From assembly GCF_030863805.1 (NCBI RefSeq), contig NZ_CP132957.1, positions 3,871,491 through 3,935,490 on the forward strand: DNA of 64,000 bases, in the 5' to 3' direction. A program made the position numbers and the translations under genes. Positions within the stretch are counted from its first letter, which is position 1, and every line of letters begins with the position of its first letter. The notes under the pieces are model-generated. The model was not told the origin of the DNA and ran no database searches. It saw only the letters and a list, made by a program, of their open reading frames with translations. The stretch is from Kineothrix sp. MB12-C1 (GTDB lineage Bacteria > Bacillota > Clostridia > Lachnospirales > Lachnospiraceae). Shown here one piece after another: positions 26,968 through 35,855 of this stretch.

Positions 26968-27789
26968 ATGAGCGGACAGAACAAAGGATTTGCCGGCACT
27001 TCGGAATATGTAGCTTCCGAACAATTGATGGCGAGCGTAAATGTAGCGGTAGCGCTGCAAAAGCCACTGTTAATTAAAGGAGAGCCCGGAACCGGTAAGA
27101 CGATGCTCGCAGAGGCGGTTGCGAAGTCGCTTGGGAAGAAATTAATTATATGGAATATTAAGTCTACGACAAAGGCACAGGATGGTTTATATGTATACGA
27201 TACGATTCAGCGCCTTTATGATGGACAATTCGGGGAAGAAGGGGTAGATGATATTTCCCGTTATATCAAGCTCGGTAAGTTAGGAGAAGCCTTCGATAGC
27301 GAAGAACAAGTTGTTCTATTAATCGATGAAATCGATAAGGCGGATCTGGAGTTTCCTAATGATTTGTTATGGGAATTGGATCAAATGGAATTCTATATCC
27401 ATGAGACGAAGAGAACGGTGAAAGCGAAACAACGGCCAATTGTTATTGTTACGTCCAACGCGGAGAAGGAATTGCCGGATGCCTTTTTAAGAAGATGTAT
27501 CTTTCACTATATCGATTTCCCGGATGAAGAGTTAATGGAAGAAATCGTAAAAACACATTTCCCGGATATCGAAGATAACCTGTTAAAAAATGCGATGGAA
27601 GTATTCTATTGGGTTCGCTCCATTAGGGATGTCCGTAAAAAACCGAGTACCTCGGAGTTAATCGATTGGATCAATGCATTGCGTATCGGAGGTATTCCTT
27701 TGGATACCTTACGAAATAAACTTCCGTTTCTCGGTGTGATCGTAAAGAAGGATGAGGATCTTGTTACTGTTAAGGAACGTGTGAATTAA
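26968..27789 (+). CDS. MoxR-type AAA+ ATPase
   Basis: The 273 residues contain Walker A GEPGTGKTMLAEAVA, Walker B VVLLIDEIDKADLEF, sensor 1 IVIVTSNAEKELPDAFLRRC and an arginine-finger region. MoxR ATPases act as chaperones or assembly factors, usually with a VWA partner, and the next gene encodes one. The gene starts three bases after gpsA, so it probably shares its transcript. Confidence 0.9.
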   Translation: MSGQNKGFAGTSEYVASEQLMASVNVAVALQKPLLIKGEPGTGKTMLAEAVAKSLGKKLIIWNIKSTTKAQDGLYVYDTIQRLYDGQFGEEGVDDISRYIKLGKLGEAFDSEEQVVLLIDEIDKADLEFPNDLLWELDQMEFYIHETKRTVKAKQRPIVIVTSNAEKELPDAFLRRCIFHYIDFPDEELMEEIVKTHFPDIEDNLLKNAMEVFYWVRSIRDVRKKPSTSELIDWINALRIGGIPLDTLRNKLPFLGVIVKKDEDLVTVKERVN

Positions 27790-27820
27790 TGAGAGTATAA
27801 AGGATACATGAGGGACTGAT

Positions 27821-29023
27821 ATGTTTGTCGAATTCTTTGATATATTAAAGGCGAAAGGACTTAAAGTTACCTTAAGCGAATGGTTGACGTTGCAGGAAGC
27901 CTTGGATAAAGGGCTGTGTAACAGCAGCTTGACCGAATTCTATTACGTTGCCCGAATGATATTGGTGAAAAGTGAAACCGAATACGATAAGTTCGATTTG
28001 GCATTTGAGGAATGCTTTAAAGGGATTACGTCGGATAATGAAATAACTGCTAATATGCTTAGATGGCTGGATAAATCCGATATGAATGAACTGTTTCACG
28101 AAGAAGAACGTCATCAGATGAATCAGTCAGAAGACTTACAAATCGATAAAGACGACGTAGAAGAGAAGTTCAAGCAGCGCCTTAAGGATCAAGACAGCGA
28201 GCATAACGGCGGCAGTTATTGGATCGGCACTATGGGGAAAACTTCTTTTGGCAATACGGGAGGCAATATCGGAGGAATTCGCGTCGGAGGAACTACCGGC
28301 TATCAATCGGCTTTTCAGGTAATCGGAGCCAGGAAGTACAGAGATTTTCGCGATGATAAAATTATCGATAACAGGCAGTTTCAACTGGCCCTTCGAAGAC
28401 TTCGCCAATTCTCCACCAAGCTGGATATCCCGAAAACGGAGCTCGATATTGACGGCACCATCGATAAGACTTGCAATAATGGCGGCTGCCTGCAGATAGT
28501 AATGGAGAAACCGAGGAAGAATTCGGTGAAGCTTTTGCTATTGATGGATTCCGGAGGAACGATGATTCCTTATACTAAATTATTGAATGAATTATTTCAA
28601 TCGGTTCATAAATCCAATCATTATAAGGATGTGAAAACTTATTATTTTCACAACTGTATTTACAGTAAGCTATATAGAACACCGGAATGTGAGAATGGGG
28701 ACTGGATTGATACGGAATGGATGTTCCGGAATCTGGACAGCGATTATAAAGTGATTATTGTAGGCGATGCAGCGATGGCACCTGAGGAATTATATTCCGA
28801 TACGGGTAATTACAGGGGGCCTAACGGAGGTCTTTCGGGAATGGATTGGCTGCTTCTTATGAAGAAGAATTATAAAAAGATTGTCTGGATGAATCCTAAG
28901 ATGGCATACGGACACGCACCTTGGAGAGAAGCGGAGACGGCGATTAAAAATCTGCTCCCTATGTATAAGCTTACGGTAGACGGATTGAATCAGGCGATGA
29001 CATGTCTGATGGTCAATAAATGA
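27821..29023 (+). CDS. VWA domain protein (CoxE-like), partner of the MoxR ATPase
   Basis: 400 residues. The N-terminal 120 are helical and acidic; a Gly-rich linker (GGNIGGIRVGGTTGYQ) follows; the C-terminal part is a von Willebrand A-like fold. The first metal-site strand reads VKLLLLMDSGGTMIPY, so DSGGT stands where DxSxS is expected, with Gly at the first Ser. Together with the ATPase it forms a MoxR-VWA module whose client is unknown. Confidence 0.87.
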   Translation: MFVEFFDILKAKGLKVTLSEWLTLQEALDKGLCNSSLTEFYYVARMILVKSETEYDKFDLAFEECFKGITSDNEITANMLRWLDKSDMNELFHEEERHQMNQSEDLQIDKDDVEEKFKQRLKDQDSEHNGGSYWIGTMGKTSFGNTGGNIGGIRVGGTTGYQSAFQVIGARKYRDFRDDKIIDNRQFQLALRRLRQFSTKLDIPKTELDIDGTIDKTCNNGGCLQIVMEKPRKNSVKLLLLMDSGGTMIPYTKLLNELFQSVHKSNHYKDVKTYYFHNCIYSKLYRTPECENGDWIDTEWMFRNLDSDYKVIIVGDAAMAPEELYSDTGNYRGPNGGLSGMDWLLLMKKNYKKIVWMNPKMAYGHAPWREAETAIKNLLPMYKLTVDGLNQAMTCLMVNK

Positions 29024-29032
29024 AAACTGCTA

Positions 29033-29061
29033 TTGACAAGAAAAAAGAAGTGAGGTACAAT
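29033..29061 (+). promoter_or_regulatory. Sigma-A promoter of the tyrS leader
   Basis: TTGACA (29033-29038), 17 bases and TACAAT (29056-29061): a consensus -35 and a near-consensus -10. Confidence 0.85.
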
Positions 29062-29067
29062 GCAGGT

Positions 29068-29375
29068 AATTTAAGAGATAAAAGCGATGAACAGAATAAG
29101 TAGTGAGCAAGGATAACTTACAGAAAGTAACCGGTCGATGAGAGGTGCAAGGGAATTTGCTTATGAATACATCTGGGAGCTTCATAGCAGAAGAAAGTTT
29201 TCTAGAGATTTTTGGTAGGCTATGACGTGTTTCCCCGCGTTATGGAGGAGGAGTATCGCCGCTTGACAGTGGCCGTACTTGCGAAGGCAGATGATGTGAG
29301 TCATTTGTGAAATTAGGTGGTACCGCGGATTATTTCCGTCCTATTATGAGTTTTCATAGTAGGGCGGTTTTTTAT
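29068..29375 (+). ncRNA. T-box riboswitch (tyrosine) controlling tyrS
   Basis: The leader carries the T-box sequence AGGTGGTACCGCG (29315-29327), which pairs with the uncharged tRNA acceptor end. A terminator stem follows (29336-29349 with 29354-29367, two G-U pairs, then seven T). Stem I contains the AG-rich bulge ACAGAAAG, the distal-loop element GAGGTGCAAG and, near its 3' side, GAATACATCTGGG. The TAC at 29168-29170 is the likely specifier codon, matching Tyr and the downstream gene. Uncharged tRNA-Tyr should stabilise the antiterminator and let tyrS be read. Confidence 0.92.
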
Positions 29376-29505
29376 GTAATAGAAAAAGTTTCCTATTACA
29401 TAATAATGGATGCGCAGTTGGCAAAGGAGAAAATAGCCGTAAACGGCACTGCTGGCGCGCGAAGAATCTGCGGGCACATTCTTTATTTTAAAAAAGGAGA
29501 AGAAA
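29374..29505. other. Hairpin-rich spacer between the T-box terminator and tyrS
   Basis: ATGTAATAG (29374-29382) pairs with CTATTACAT (29393-29401). After it comes a GC-rich stretch beginning TGGATGCGCAGTTGG with a GCCG-TAAA-CGGC hairpin and a CGCAG/CTGCG outer pairing. The layout resembles 17760-17862. The tyrS ribosome site AAAGGAG is at the end. Confidence 0.5.
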
Positions 29506-29506
29506 A

Positions 29507-30727
29507 ATGACTATTTTTGATGAATTAAAGGCGAGAGGGCTTCTGGCTCAGCTTACCGATGAAGAGGAGATTAAGGAATTAATTAATAATGGAAAGGCAA
29601 CTTTTTATATCGGATTCGATCCGACGGCTGACAGCCTTCATGTAGGACACTTCATGGCACTTTGTCTTATGAAGAGATTACAGATGGCAGGAAATAAGCC
29701 AATAGCTCTTCTTGGCGGAGGGACGGGTATGATCGGAGACCCTTCGGGGAGAAGCGATATGCGTACGATGATGACGCCTGAGATTATTCAGCATAACTGC
29801 GATTGTTTCAAGGAACAAATGAGTAAATTTATTGATTTCTCCGAAGGGAAAGCCCTTATGGTGAACAATGCGGACTGGTTAATGGATCTGAATTACATCG
29901 AGATGCTCCGCGAAGTGGGTTCTCATTTCAGTGTAAATCGTATGCTTACGGCGGAATGCTACAAGCAGCGCATGGAGAAGGGACTTAGCTTCCTGGAATT
30001 CAACTACATGATTATGCAAAGCTATGACTTCTACGTGTTATACCAAAAGTACGGCTGCAATATGCAGTTCGGAGGGGATGACCAGTGGAGCAATATGCTG
30101 GGAGGAACGGAACTTATCCGCCGGAAGTTAGGTAAGAATGCATATGCTATGACAATTACTCTGCTTCTTAACTCGGAAGGAAATAAGATGGGCAAAACAC
30201 AAAAGGGTGCGGTATGGCTCGATCCGAATAAGACTACTCCTTTTGAATTCTTCCAGTATTGGAGAAATATAGCGGATGCGGATGTATTGAAATGTATTCG
30301 TATGCTTACCTTCCTGCCTCTTGAGGAAATCGAACAGATGGATCAATGGGAAGGAAGCCAGTTAAATAAGGCGAAAGAGATTCTTGCTTTTGAATTGACA
30401 AAGATGATTCATGGAGAAGAGGAAGCGAATAAATCACTGGAAAGTGCACGTGCTTTATTTACAGACGGCAACGCGGCACAGATGCCTACAGTTGTTCTGA
30501 AAGAGGAAGATTTTGAAGAAAACAAGATAGATATTTTATCGATGTTAGTTGCTTCCGGACTTGTAGCTTCTCGTTCCGAGGGACGCCGTGCAGTAGAACA
30601 GGGCGGCGTGACTGCGGATGGAGAGAAGGTTGCAGATATTAAAGCGGTATTTGAGAAAGAGCAGCTTGCCGGAGATGGTATCGTATTAAAGCGCGGTAAG
30701 AAAAACTTTAAGAGAATTACTTGCTAA
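29507..30727 (+). CDS. tyrS: Tyrosyl-tRNA synthetase
   Basis: Charges tRNA-Tyr. The 406 residues show the class I HIGH-type motif HVGH in [20 protein letters not shown] and the substrate loop [12 protein letters not shown]. The family motif [14 protein letters not shown], the KMSKS counterpart KMGKT and a C-terminal S4-like RNA-binding domain ([16 protein letters not shown]) are also visible. A single gene with a T-box leader is the normal arrangement. Confidence 0.97.
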   Translation: MTIFDELKARGLLAQLTDEEEIKELINNGKATFYIGFDPTADSLHVGHFMALCLMKRLQMAGNKPIALLGGGTGMIGDPSGRSDMRTMMTPEIIQHNCDCFKEQMSKFIDFSEGKALMVNNADWLMDLNYIEMLREVGSHFSVNRMLTAECYKQRMEKGLSFLEFNYMIMQSYDFYVLYQKYGCNMQFGGDDQWSNMLGGTELIRRKLGKNAYAMTITLLLNSEGNKMGKTQKGAVWLDPNKTTPFEFFQYWRNIADADVLKCIRMLTFLPLEEIEQMDQWEGSQLNKAKEILAFELTKMIHGEEEANKSLESARALFTDGNAAQMPTVVLKEEDFEENKIDILSMLVASGLVASRSEGRRAVEQGGVTADGEKVADIKAVFEKEQLAGDGIVLKRGKKNFKRITC

Positions 30728-30735
30728 AATTAATA

Positions 30736-30764
30736 GAATAATGTTTTTTCCCCTTGCATATATT
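30736..30764 (+). promoter_or_regulatory. Candidate sigma-E sporulation promoter of spoIVA
   Basis: GAATAAT (30736-30742), a 14-base spacer and CATATATT (30757-30764) approximate the sigma-E boxes GKATATT and CATACAMT (five of seven and six of eight). The expected transcript start leaves a leader of about 27 bases before the ATG. In Bacillus spoIVA is under sigma-E. Confidence 0.5.
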
Positions 30765-30797
30765 GTAACAGCAAATATGGAAGGGGAAACTTTTTTT

Positions 30798-32279
30798 ATG
30801 GACGCTTCACATACACATAACTTATACAAAGATATACAATTACGTACTGGAGGAGAAATCTACATAGGGGTGGTAGGTCCGGTAAGAACTGGAAAATCCA
30901 CTTTCATCAAACGTTTTATGGATGTAATGGTACTTCCCTATATGACGCAAGAGCATGAAAGAATGCGCGCTCAGGATGAGCTTCCGCAGAGCTCGGGCGG
31001 GAAAACGATTACGACAACAGAGCCGAAGTTCATCCCGAAAGAAGCTGCTAAGATTACATTAGGAGAGGATATTAATGTTAATGTCCGCTTGATTGACTGT
31101 GTTGGTTATATGGTGGAAGGTGCCAGCGGACACATGGAAGAAGATGTGGAAAGAATGGTGAAGACCCCTTGGTCATCACAGGAGATTCCCTTCACTCAGG
31201 CGGCAGAGATAGGAACGAAAAAGGTAATCAATGATCACTCTACAATCGGTATCGTGATTACTTGTGACGGAAGCTTTGGAGAGATTCCGAGGGATAGCTA
31301 TCTTGCGGCAGAAGAACGTACCATTGAAGAACTTAAGAAAATACATAAGCCTTTTATTGTGCTCGTGAATACAGAAAAGCCATATTCAGAGAGTGCTATA
31401 AGGCTTTCAGAAGAGATCGGCAGGAAATATCAAGTGAGCACCATGCCGGTTAACTGCGAACAGTTAAAAAAAGAAGATATCAATGCCATTATGGAAAAGA
31501 TTTTATATGAATTCCCTCTCACTATGGTTGAATTCTATATGCCTAAATGGGTGGAGATGCTTCCGAATACCCATCGGATGAAAGCTGATATTATAGGAAA
31601 GATTAAAGAATTAATGGGGCAGATCGGCTGTGTTAAGGATGTGGCGGCAAATGGCATCCCAATGGAGAGCGATTATATCCGTAAATGTAAAGTGGATGGA
31701 ATCAATATGGCTAATGGATGTGTAACGGTATCCATGGAAGTGGACGATTCCTACTACTATGAAATGTTAAGTGATTTAATCGGAGAAAATATCACTAGCG
31801 AATATCAATTGCTATCGGTACTTCAGCAGATGGCTAAGATGAGAACGGAATATGTAAAGGTTCTTCATGCGGTAGATTCTGTACGGGGCAAAGGATATGG
31901 TGTGGTAACGCCGGAGAGGGATGAAATTACCTTGGATAAACCGGAGATGATTCGCCATGGTAATAAGTTCGGGGTTAAGATTAGGGCAGAAAGCCCGAGT
32001 ATTCATATGATACGGGCGAATATAGAGACAGAGATTTCGCCGATCGTAGGAACGGAAGAACAGGCACAGGATTTAATTCGTTATATTTCCGAAGCGGGAA
32101 CGGGCGAAGAAGGTATGTGGGAAACCAATATTTTCGGCAAAACGGTGGAACAACTTGTAAATGACGGAATTATGGGAAAAATTGCAATGATAGGAGACGA
32201 GAGCCAAGTGAAGCTGCAGGAGACAATGCAGAAAATTGTCAATGACAGCAACGGTGGAATGGTTTGCATCATTATATAA
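30798..32279 (+). CDS. spoIVA: Stage IV sporulation protein A, spore coat morphogenetic ATPase
   Basis: Forms the basal layer of the spore coat around the forespore and polymerises on ATP hydrolysis. From ATG 30798 the product has 493 residues, almost exactly the Bacillus length. The N-terminal P-loop GVVGPVRTGKSTFIKRFMD and the following DCVGYMVEGASGH are typical. The C-terminal end KIVNDSNGGMVCIII matches the membrane-anchoring tail of the family. An upstream in-frame ATG at 30741 lies in the promoter region. It marks the organism as a spore former. Confidence 0.96.
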   Translation: MDASHTHNLYKDIQLRTGGEIYIGVVGPVRTGKSTFIKRFMDVMVLPYMTQEHERMRAQDELPQSSGGKTITTTEPKFIPKEAAKITLGEDINVNVRLIDCVGYMVEGASGHMEEDVERMVKTPWSSQEIPFTQAAEIGTKKVINDHSTIGIVITCDGSFGEIPRDSYLAAEERTIEELKKIHKPFIVLVNTEKPYSESAIRLSEEIGRKYQVSTMPVNCEQLKKEDINAIMEKILYEFPLTMVEFYMPKWVEMLPNTHRMKADIIGKIKELMGQIGCVKDVAANGIPMESDYIRKCKVDGINMANGCVTVSMEVDDSYYYEMLSDLIGENITSEYQLLSVLQQMAKMRTEYVKVLHAVDSVRGKGYGVVTPERDEITLDKPEMIRHGNKFGVKIRAESPSIHMIRANIETEISPIVGTEEQAQDLIRYISEAGTGEEGMWETNIFGKTVEQLVNDGIMGKIAMIGDESQVKLQETMQKIVNDSNGGMVCIII

Positions 32280-32288
32280 ATTAGGGAG

Positions 32289-32328
32289 GTGACTGTTTGG
32301 CTTTTCGAGCTGGGCAGTTACTTTTTTT
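32289..32328 (+). terminator. Terminator after spoIVA
   Basis: A 14-bp stem with several G-U pairs (32289-32302 with 32308-32321) and a 5-base loop is followed by seven T. The outer bases GTGACTG...CAGTTAC resemble the dispersed repeat stem. Confidence 0.8.
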
Positions 32329-32454
32329 GGGATGAAATGTGTACAAAATTATGAACTCGTGTTATATTTACTTTATTGATAGTTTAGTAACTATTCAGCA
32401 GATCTGCGCATTTACTGCGTGGATCGTATGGATCGTGAAAATTGGGAGGTATAT

Positions 32455-33279
32455 ATGATGAATGCGAATTATGAAAAATTACAAAAATGCTTGGAAAGTA
32501 TTAAGGAGAAAATAGATTTTAAGCCGAAGGTGGCTATTGTGCTCGGCTCAGGTCTCGGAGATTTTGCTAACACGATCGAGGTAGAAGCGGAGCTTTCCTA
32601 CAGTGAAATCGAAGGCTTTCCTGTATCTACGGTTCCGGGACATGCCGGCAAGTTCATTTTCGGCCATGTAGGGAATGTGCCTGTAGTATGTATGAAGGGA
32701 AGAGTACATTTTTATGAAGGATATCCGATTTCAGATGTAGTGCTTCCGATTCGTCTGATGAAGTTGATGGGTGCTGATACTTTGTTCTTAACGAATGCTT
32801 CCGGCGGTGTGAATAATGAGTTCAAGGCAGGAGATTTAATGATGATTACCGACCAGATTTCTTGCTTTGCTCCGAATCCGCTTATTGGGGCGAATATGGA
32901 CGAGCTGGGAACTCGTTTTCCGGATATGAGTACTGTATATGATAAGGAGTTACAGGATATTTTAAGGGAGACGGCGAAAGAAAACCACATTCCGATGAAA
33001 GAAGGGGTATACTTACAGTTAACAGGTCCCTCCTTCGAGTCGCCGGCGGAAATCCGCATGATTCGTACTTTGGGTGCGGATGCGGTAGGTATGAGTACCG
33101 TAGTGGAAGCAATTGTAGCAAATCATATGGGAATGAGAATTTGCGGCATTTCCTGTGTATGCAACCTGGCTGCAGGAATGACGGAGAATCCCTTGACTCA
33201 CGAAGAAGTACAGGAAGCAGCGGATCAGGCGGCACCATTTTTCACGAAGCTCGTATCCGAAGCAGTAAAGAAATTCTAA
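32455..33279 (+). CDS. punA: Purine-nucleoside phosphorylase (PNP-I type)
   Basis: Splits purine nucleosides into base and ribose 1-phosphate for salvage. The 274 residues contain the phosphate-binding GSGLGDF, PGHAGKFIFG, MKGRVHFYEGY, LTNASGGVNNEFKAGDLM, and GPSFESPAEIRMIRTLGADAVGMSTV: the trimeric guanosine/inosine-specific type. ATG 32455 or 32458 follow GGGAGGT. cdd follows at 14 bases, giving a salvage operon. Confidence 0.94.
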   Translation: MMNANYEKLQKCLESIKEKIDFKPKVAIVLGSGLGDFANTIEVEAELSYSEIEGFPVSTVPGHAGKFIFGHVGNVPVVCMKGRVHFYEGYPISDVVLPIRLMKLMGADTLFLTNASGGVNNEFKAGDLMMITDQISCFAPNPLIGANMDELGTRFPDMSTVYDKELQDILRETAKENHIPMKEGVYLQLTGPSFESPAEIRMIRTLGADAVGMSTVVEAIVANHMGMRICGISCVCNLAAGMTENPLTHEEVQEAADQAAPFFTKLVSEAVKKF

Positions 33280-33293
33280 CGAGGTATAAAAAA

Positions 33294-33716
33294 GTGATAG
33301 AACAAAATAAGATAAAGCAATTAATCGCCAAAGCTCTTAAGGCCAGGGAGTTTTCCTATGTGCCATATTCTCATTTTGCGGTAGGGGCAGCTCTTCTTAC
33401 GAAGGAAGGGGATGTTTATTCGGGTTGCAATATTGAAAATGCTGCCTACGGCCCTACCAACTGCGCGGAGCGGACAGCCTTTTTTAAGGCGGTGAGCGAA
33501 GGTGTGAAGGAGTTTGCTGCAATTGCAATTGTCGGATCGTTACAAGGAGAGGAAGTAAGCGGGTATGCTGCTCCTTGTGGTGTATGCCGTCAAGTGATGG
33601 CTGAGTTTTGCGGACCGGATTTCGATATTATCGTTGCGAGAACGACAGAGGACTATTATATGAAATCCCTAAAGGAAATGCTGCCGGAGAGTTTTGGACC
33701 GGCTAATCTGGCTTGA
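33294..33716 (+). CDS. cdd: Cytidine deaminase
   Basis: Zinc enzyme converting cytidine and deoxycytidine to uridine forms. The 140 residues contain the zinc and proton-shuttle motif CNIENAAYGPTNCAERTAFF and the second ligand pair PCGVCRQVMAEFC. The start is a GTG at 33294 with GAGGT eight bases before; longer in-frame extensions run back into punA. Confidence 0.94.
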   Translation: MIEQNKIKQLIAKALKAREFSYVPYSHFAVGAALLTKEGDVYSGCNIENAAYGPTNCAERTAFFKAVSEGVKEFAAIAIVGSLQGEEVSGYAAPCGVCRQVMAEFCGPDFDIIVARTTEDYYMKSLKEMLPESFGPANLA

Positions 33717-33747
33717 TAAAGGGAAATGGGAAGGAGAACCTGCCGCT

Positions 33748-35019
33748 ATGAATATTCGTTTATGGAATGCGAGAATATTAACGATGGAGGAAACTGTACC
33801 GATCTTCGAAGGTGAGATATGGGTACAGCAGGATAGAATTACTTATGTAGGTGCCGGCAAGGAAGAAGAAGTACCTGTATGGGATATGGAGATCGATTGT
33901 GAGAGGAACCTTTTAATGCCGGGCTTTAAAAATGCGCATACGCATTCGGGGATGACACTTCTTCGTTCTTATGCGGATGACCTTCCATTGCATGAGTGGC
34001 TGCATGGTCAAGTGTTTCCGGTAGAAGCTAAAATGAATCAGGAAGATATTTACTATTTGACGAAGCTGGCGGTGCTGGAATATCTGACAAGCGGAGTTAC
34101 CTCCATCTTCGATATGTATTTGACGCCGGAATCCATAGCGAGCGCTTGTTCGGACACCGGAATGCGCTGCGTGTTGACCGGAGCAGTTAATAATTTTAGT
34201 CAGTCGGTAGAACAGATGGAGTCATGGTATGAAAAATTTAATGAAAAAGAATCTCTCATTAGCTTTCTTCCCGGTTTTCATGCGGAGTATACTTCTTCGA
34301 AAGAGTTAATGGCGCAAATTGCTTCTTTAGCGCATCGATTGAAAGCCCCCGTCTATGTACATCTTTCGGAGACGAAAGAGGAAGTGGAAGGATGCGTAGA
34401 ACGTTATGGTATGACGCCCGGAATCTTCCTCGATTCTCTCGGAATGTTTGAATATGGTGGCGGCATTTATCATGGTGTGTATTTGACAGAAGAAGAAATC
34501 GCCCTTTTCAAGAAGAAGAATATCCATGTAGTTACCAATCCCGGTTCGAATACGAAGCTTGCAAGCGGTATCGCACCGATTCAAGATTTCTTAAAAGCAG
34601 GGCTCAATGTGGCGATTGGGACAGATGGTCCGGCAAGCAACAATTCTCTGGATATGTTTCGCGAGATGTTCCTGGTTACCGGACTTGCTAAGTTAAGAGA
34701 AAAAGATGCTTCAGCGGTAGATGCGATGGAAGTTCTGAAAATGGCCACAGTAAACGGAGCAAGGGCGATGTGTCTTGAAGATGCGGATGTACTGGCACCG
34801 GGGAAACTGGCCGATCTTATTATGATCGATTTGCAGCAACCTAATATGCAGCCGATTAATAATATTGCCAAGAATATCGTGTATAGCGGAAGTAAGCAGA
34901 ATGTGAAGATGACGATGATTAACGGTCGTATTCTTTATCGCGATGGAAAGTTTTATGTGGGGGAAGAAGCACATGATATCTATGAAAAGGCTAATGAAAT
35001 AATTAACCGCCTTAAATAG
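33748..35019 (+). CDS. mtaD: Amidohydrolase, S-adenosylhomocysteine/5'-methylthioadenosine deaminase-like
   Basis: Metal-dependent amidohydrolase of 423 residues with an N-terminal beta-sandwich, the metal motif HTHSGM in PGFKNAHTHSGMTLLRSYADDL, further ligand regions HLSETKEE and YHGVYLTEEE, and the catalytic GTDGPASNNSLDMFREM. This set fits the MtaD/TrzN/guanine deaminase group, here most like MTA/SAH deaminases; substrate specificity is inferred only. GGAG lies about ten bases before ATG 33748. It follows punA-cdd, consistent with nucleoside salvage. Confidence 0.85.
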   Translation: MNIRLWNARILTMEETVPIFEGEIWVQQDRITYVGAGKEEEVPVWDMEIDCERNLLMPGFKNAHTHSGMTLLRSYADDLPLHEWLHGQVFPVEAKMNQEDIYYLTKLAVLEYLTSGVTSIFDMYLTPESIASACSDTGMRCVLTGAVNNFSQSVEQMESWYEKFNEKESLISFLPGFHAEYTSSKELMAQIASLAHRLKAPVYVHLSETKEEVEGCVERYGMTPGIFLDSLGMFEYGGGIYHGVYLTEEEIALFKKKNIHVVTNPGSNTKLASGIAPIQDFLKAGLNVAIGTDGPASNNSLDMFREMFLVTGLAKLREKDASAVDAMEVLKMATVNGARAMCLEDADVLAPGKLADLIMIDLQQPNMQPINNIAKNIVYSGSKQNVKMTMINGRILYRDGKFYVGEEAHDIYEKANEIINRLK

Positions 35020-35051
35020 TAGATGTGAAATGAAGGGATTGTAGGAATTTC

Positions 35052-35855
35052 ATGCACGATTTTAATGGATCTTCACATGTAACTGAGAAGGAACGGAACA
35101 GTTACAAGGTAACTTATATTTATCACAGCGGATTTGCTGTGGAACTTGAGACTTGTGTTCTCCTATTCGATTATTATAAAGGTGAACTGCCTAGTTGGGA
35201 GAAAGAGAAGCCGATATATATATTCGTATCCCATAAGCATGGTGACCATTTCAGTCTTAAAATATTTGACCTGGTCAGTCAATATGACAACGTTCACTTT
35301 TTCCTATCGAGCGATGTGAAATTGAGCGAAAAATATCTGGAAAAAAATCATATCTCCCCTGCCGTGAAGGAGAAAATAACTACGATTGGGAAAAATCAGA
35401 AGCTATCTTTTCCGGTTGTAGGAGCTGAAACGAAGATGATTCCCTTAACAATCGAGACCTTACGCTCTACCGATGAAGGAGTGGCCTTTATTATAGAGAT
35501 AGAAGGAAGAACACTGTATCATGCAGGTGATTTAAATTGGTGGCACTGGGAAGGGGAACCATCTCCTTTTAATGAGAATATGGAGAGGGACTATAAAAAA
35601 GAGATCGATGATATAAATGGAAGGAATTTTGATTTAGCCTTTGTGCCGCTCGATCCAAGGCTCGGAGACGCTTACGGGCTTGGCATGGATTATTTTCTCT
35701 CCCATACAGAAGCAAAACGGATTTTCCCTATGCATTTGTGGGAGGAATACGGCTATATAGGAAAGTATAAAAGCACAGAAATCGGTAGCAGATTTAATGA
35801 AAATATTATTGAGATTTCTGCACCGGGACAGGAATTTGAATTATGGAATATATAG
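35052..35855 (+). CDS. Metallo-beta-lactamase-fold hydrolase
   Basis: The 267 residues contain the metal motif VSHKHGDHFSLKIF (HxHxDH type, here HKHGDH) and later YHAGDLNWWHW and MHLWEEYG, which supply further ligands. The overall pattern (IYHSGFAVELE ... FDYY) resembles the UlaG-like group of MBL-fold proteins; the substrate is unknown. One dispersed-repeat hairpin lies within the first codons and is translated as part of SSHVTEKERNSYK. It overlaps the next gene by 13 bases. Confidence 0.85.
   Translation: MHDFNGSSHVTEKERNSYKVTYIYHSGFAVELETCVLLFDYYKGELPSWEKEKPIYIFVSHKHGDHFSLKIFDLVSQYDNVHFFLSSDVKLSEKYLEKNHISPAVKEKITTIGKNQKLSFPVVGAETKMIPLTIETLRSTDEGVAFIIEIEGRTLYHAGDLNWWHWEGEPSPFNENMERDYKKEIDDINGRNFDLAFVPLDPRLGDAYGLGMDYFLSHTEAKRIFPMHLWEEYGYIGKYKSTEIGSRFNENIIEISAPGQEFELWNI
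35079..35105 (+). repeat. Dispersed hairpin repeat inside the 5' end of the MBL-fold gene
   Basis: GTAACTG (35079-35085) and CAGTTAC (35099-35105) flank AGAAGGAACGGAA. Unlike the other copies it falls within a reading frame, encoding residues about 10-18. Confidence 0.65.

Noticed and set aside
29307..29510. 67-codon open frame within the tyrS leader
   Set aside because: It runs through the T-box sequence and terminator, has no ribosome site and overlaps the tyrS start; the RNA element explains the region.
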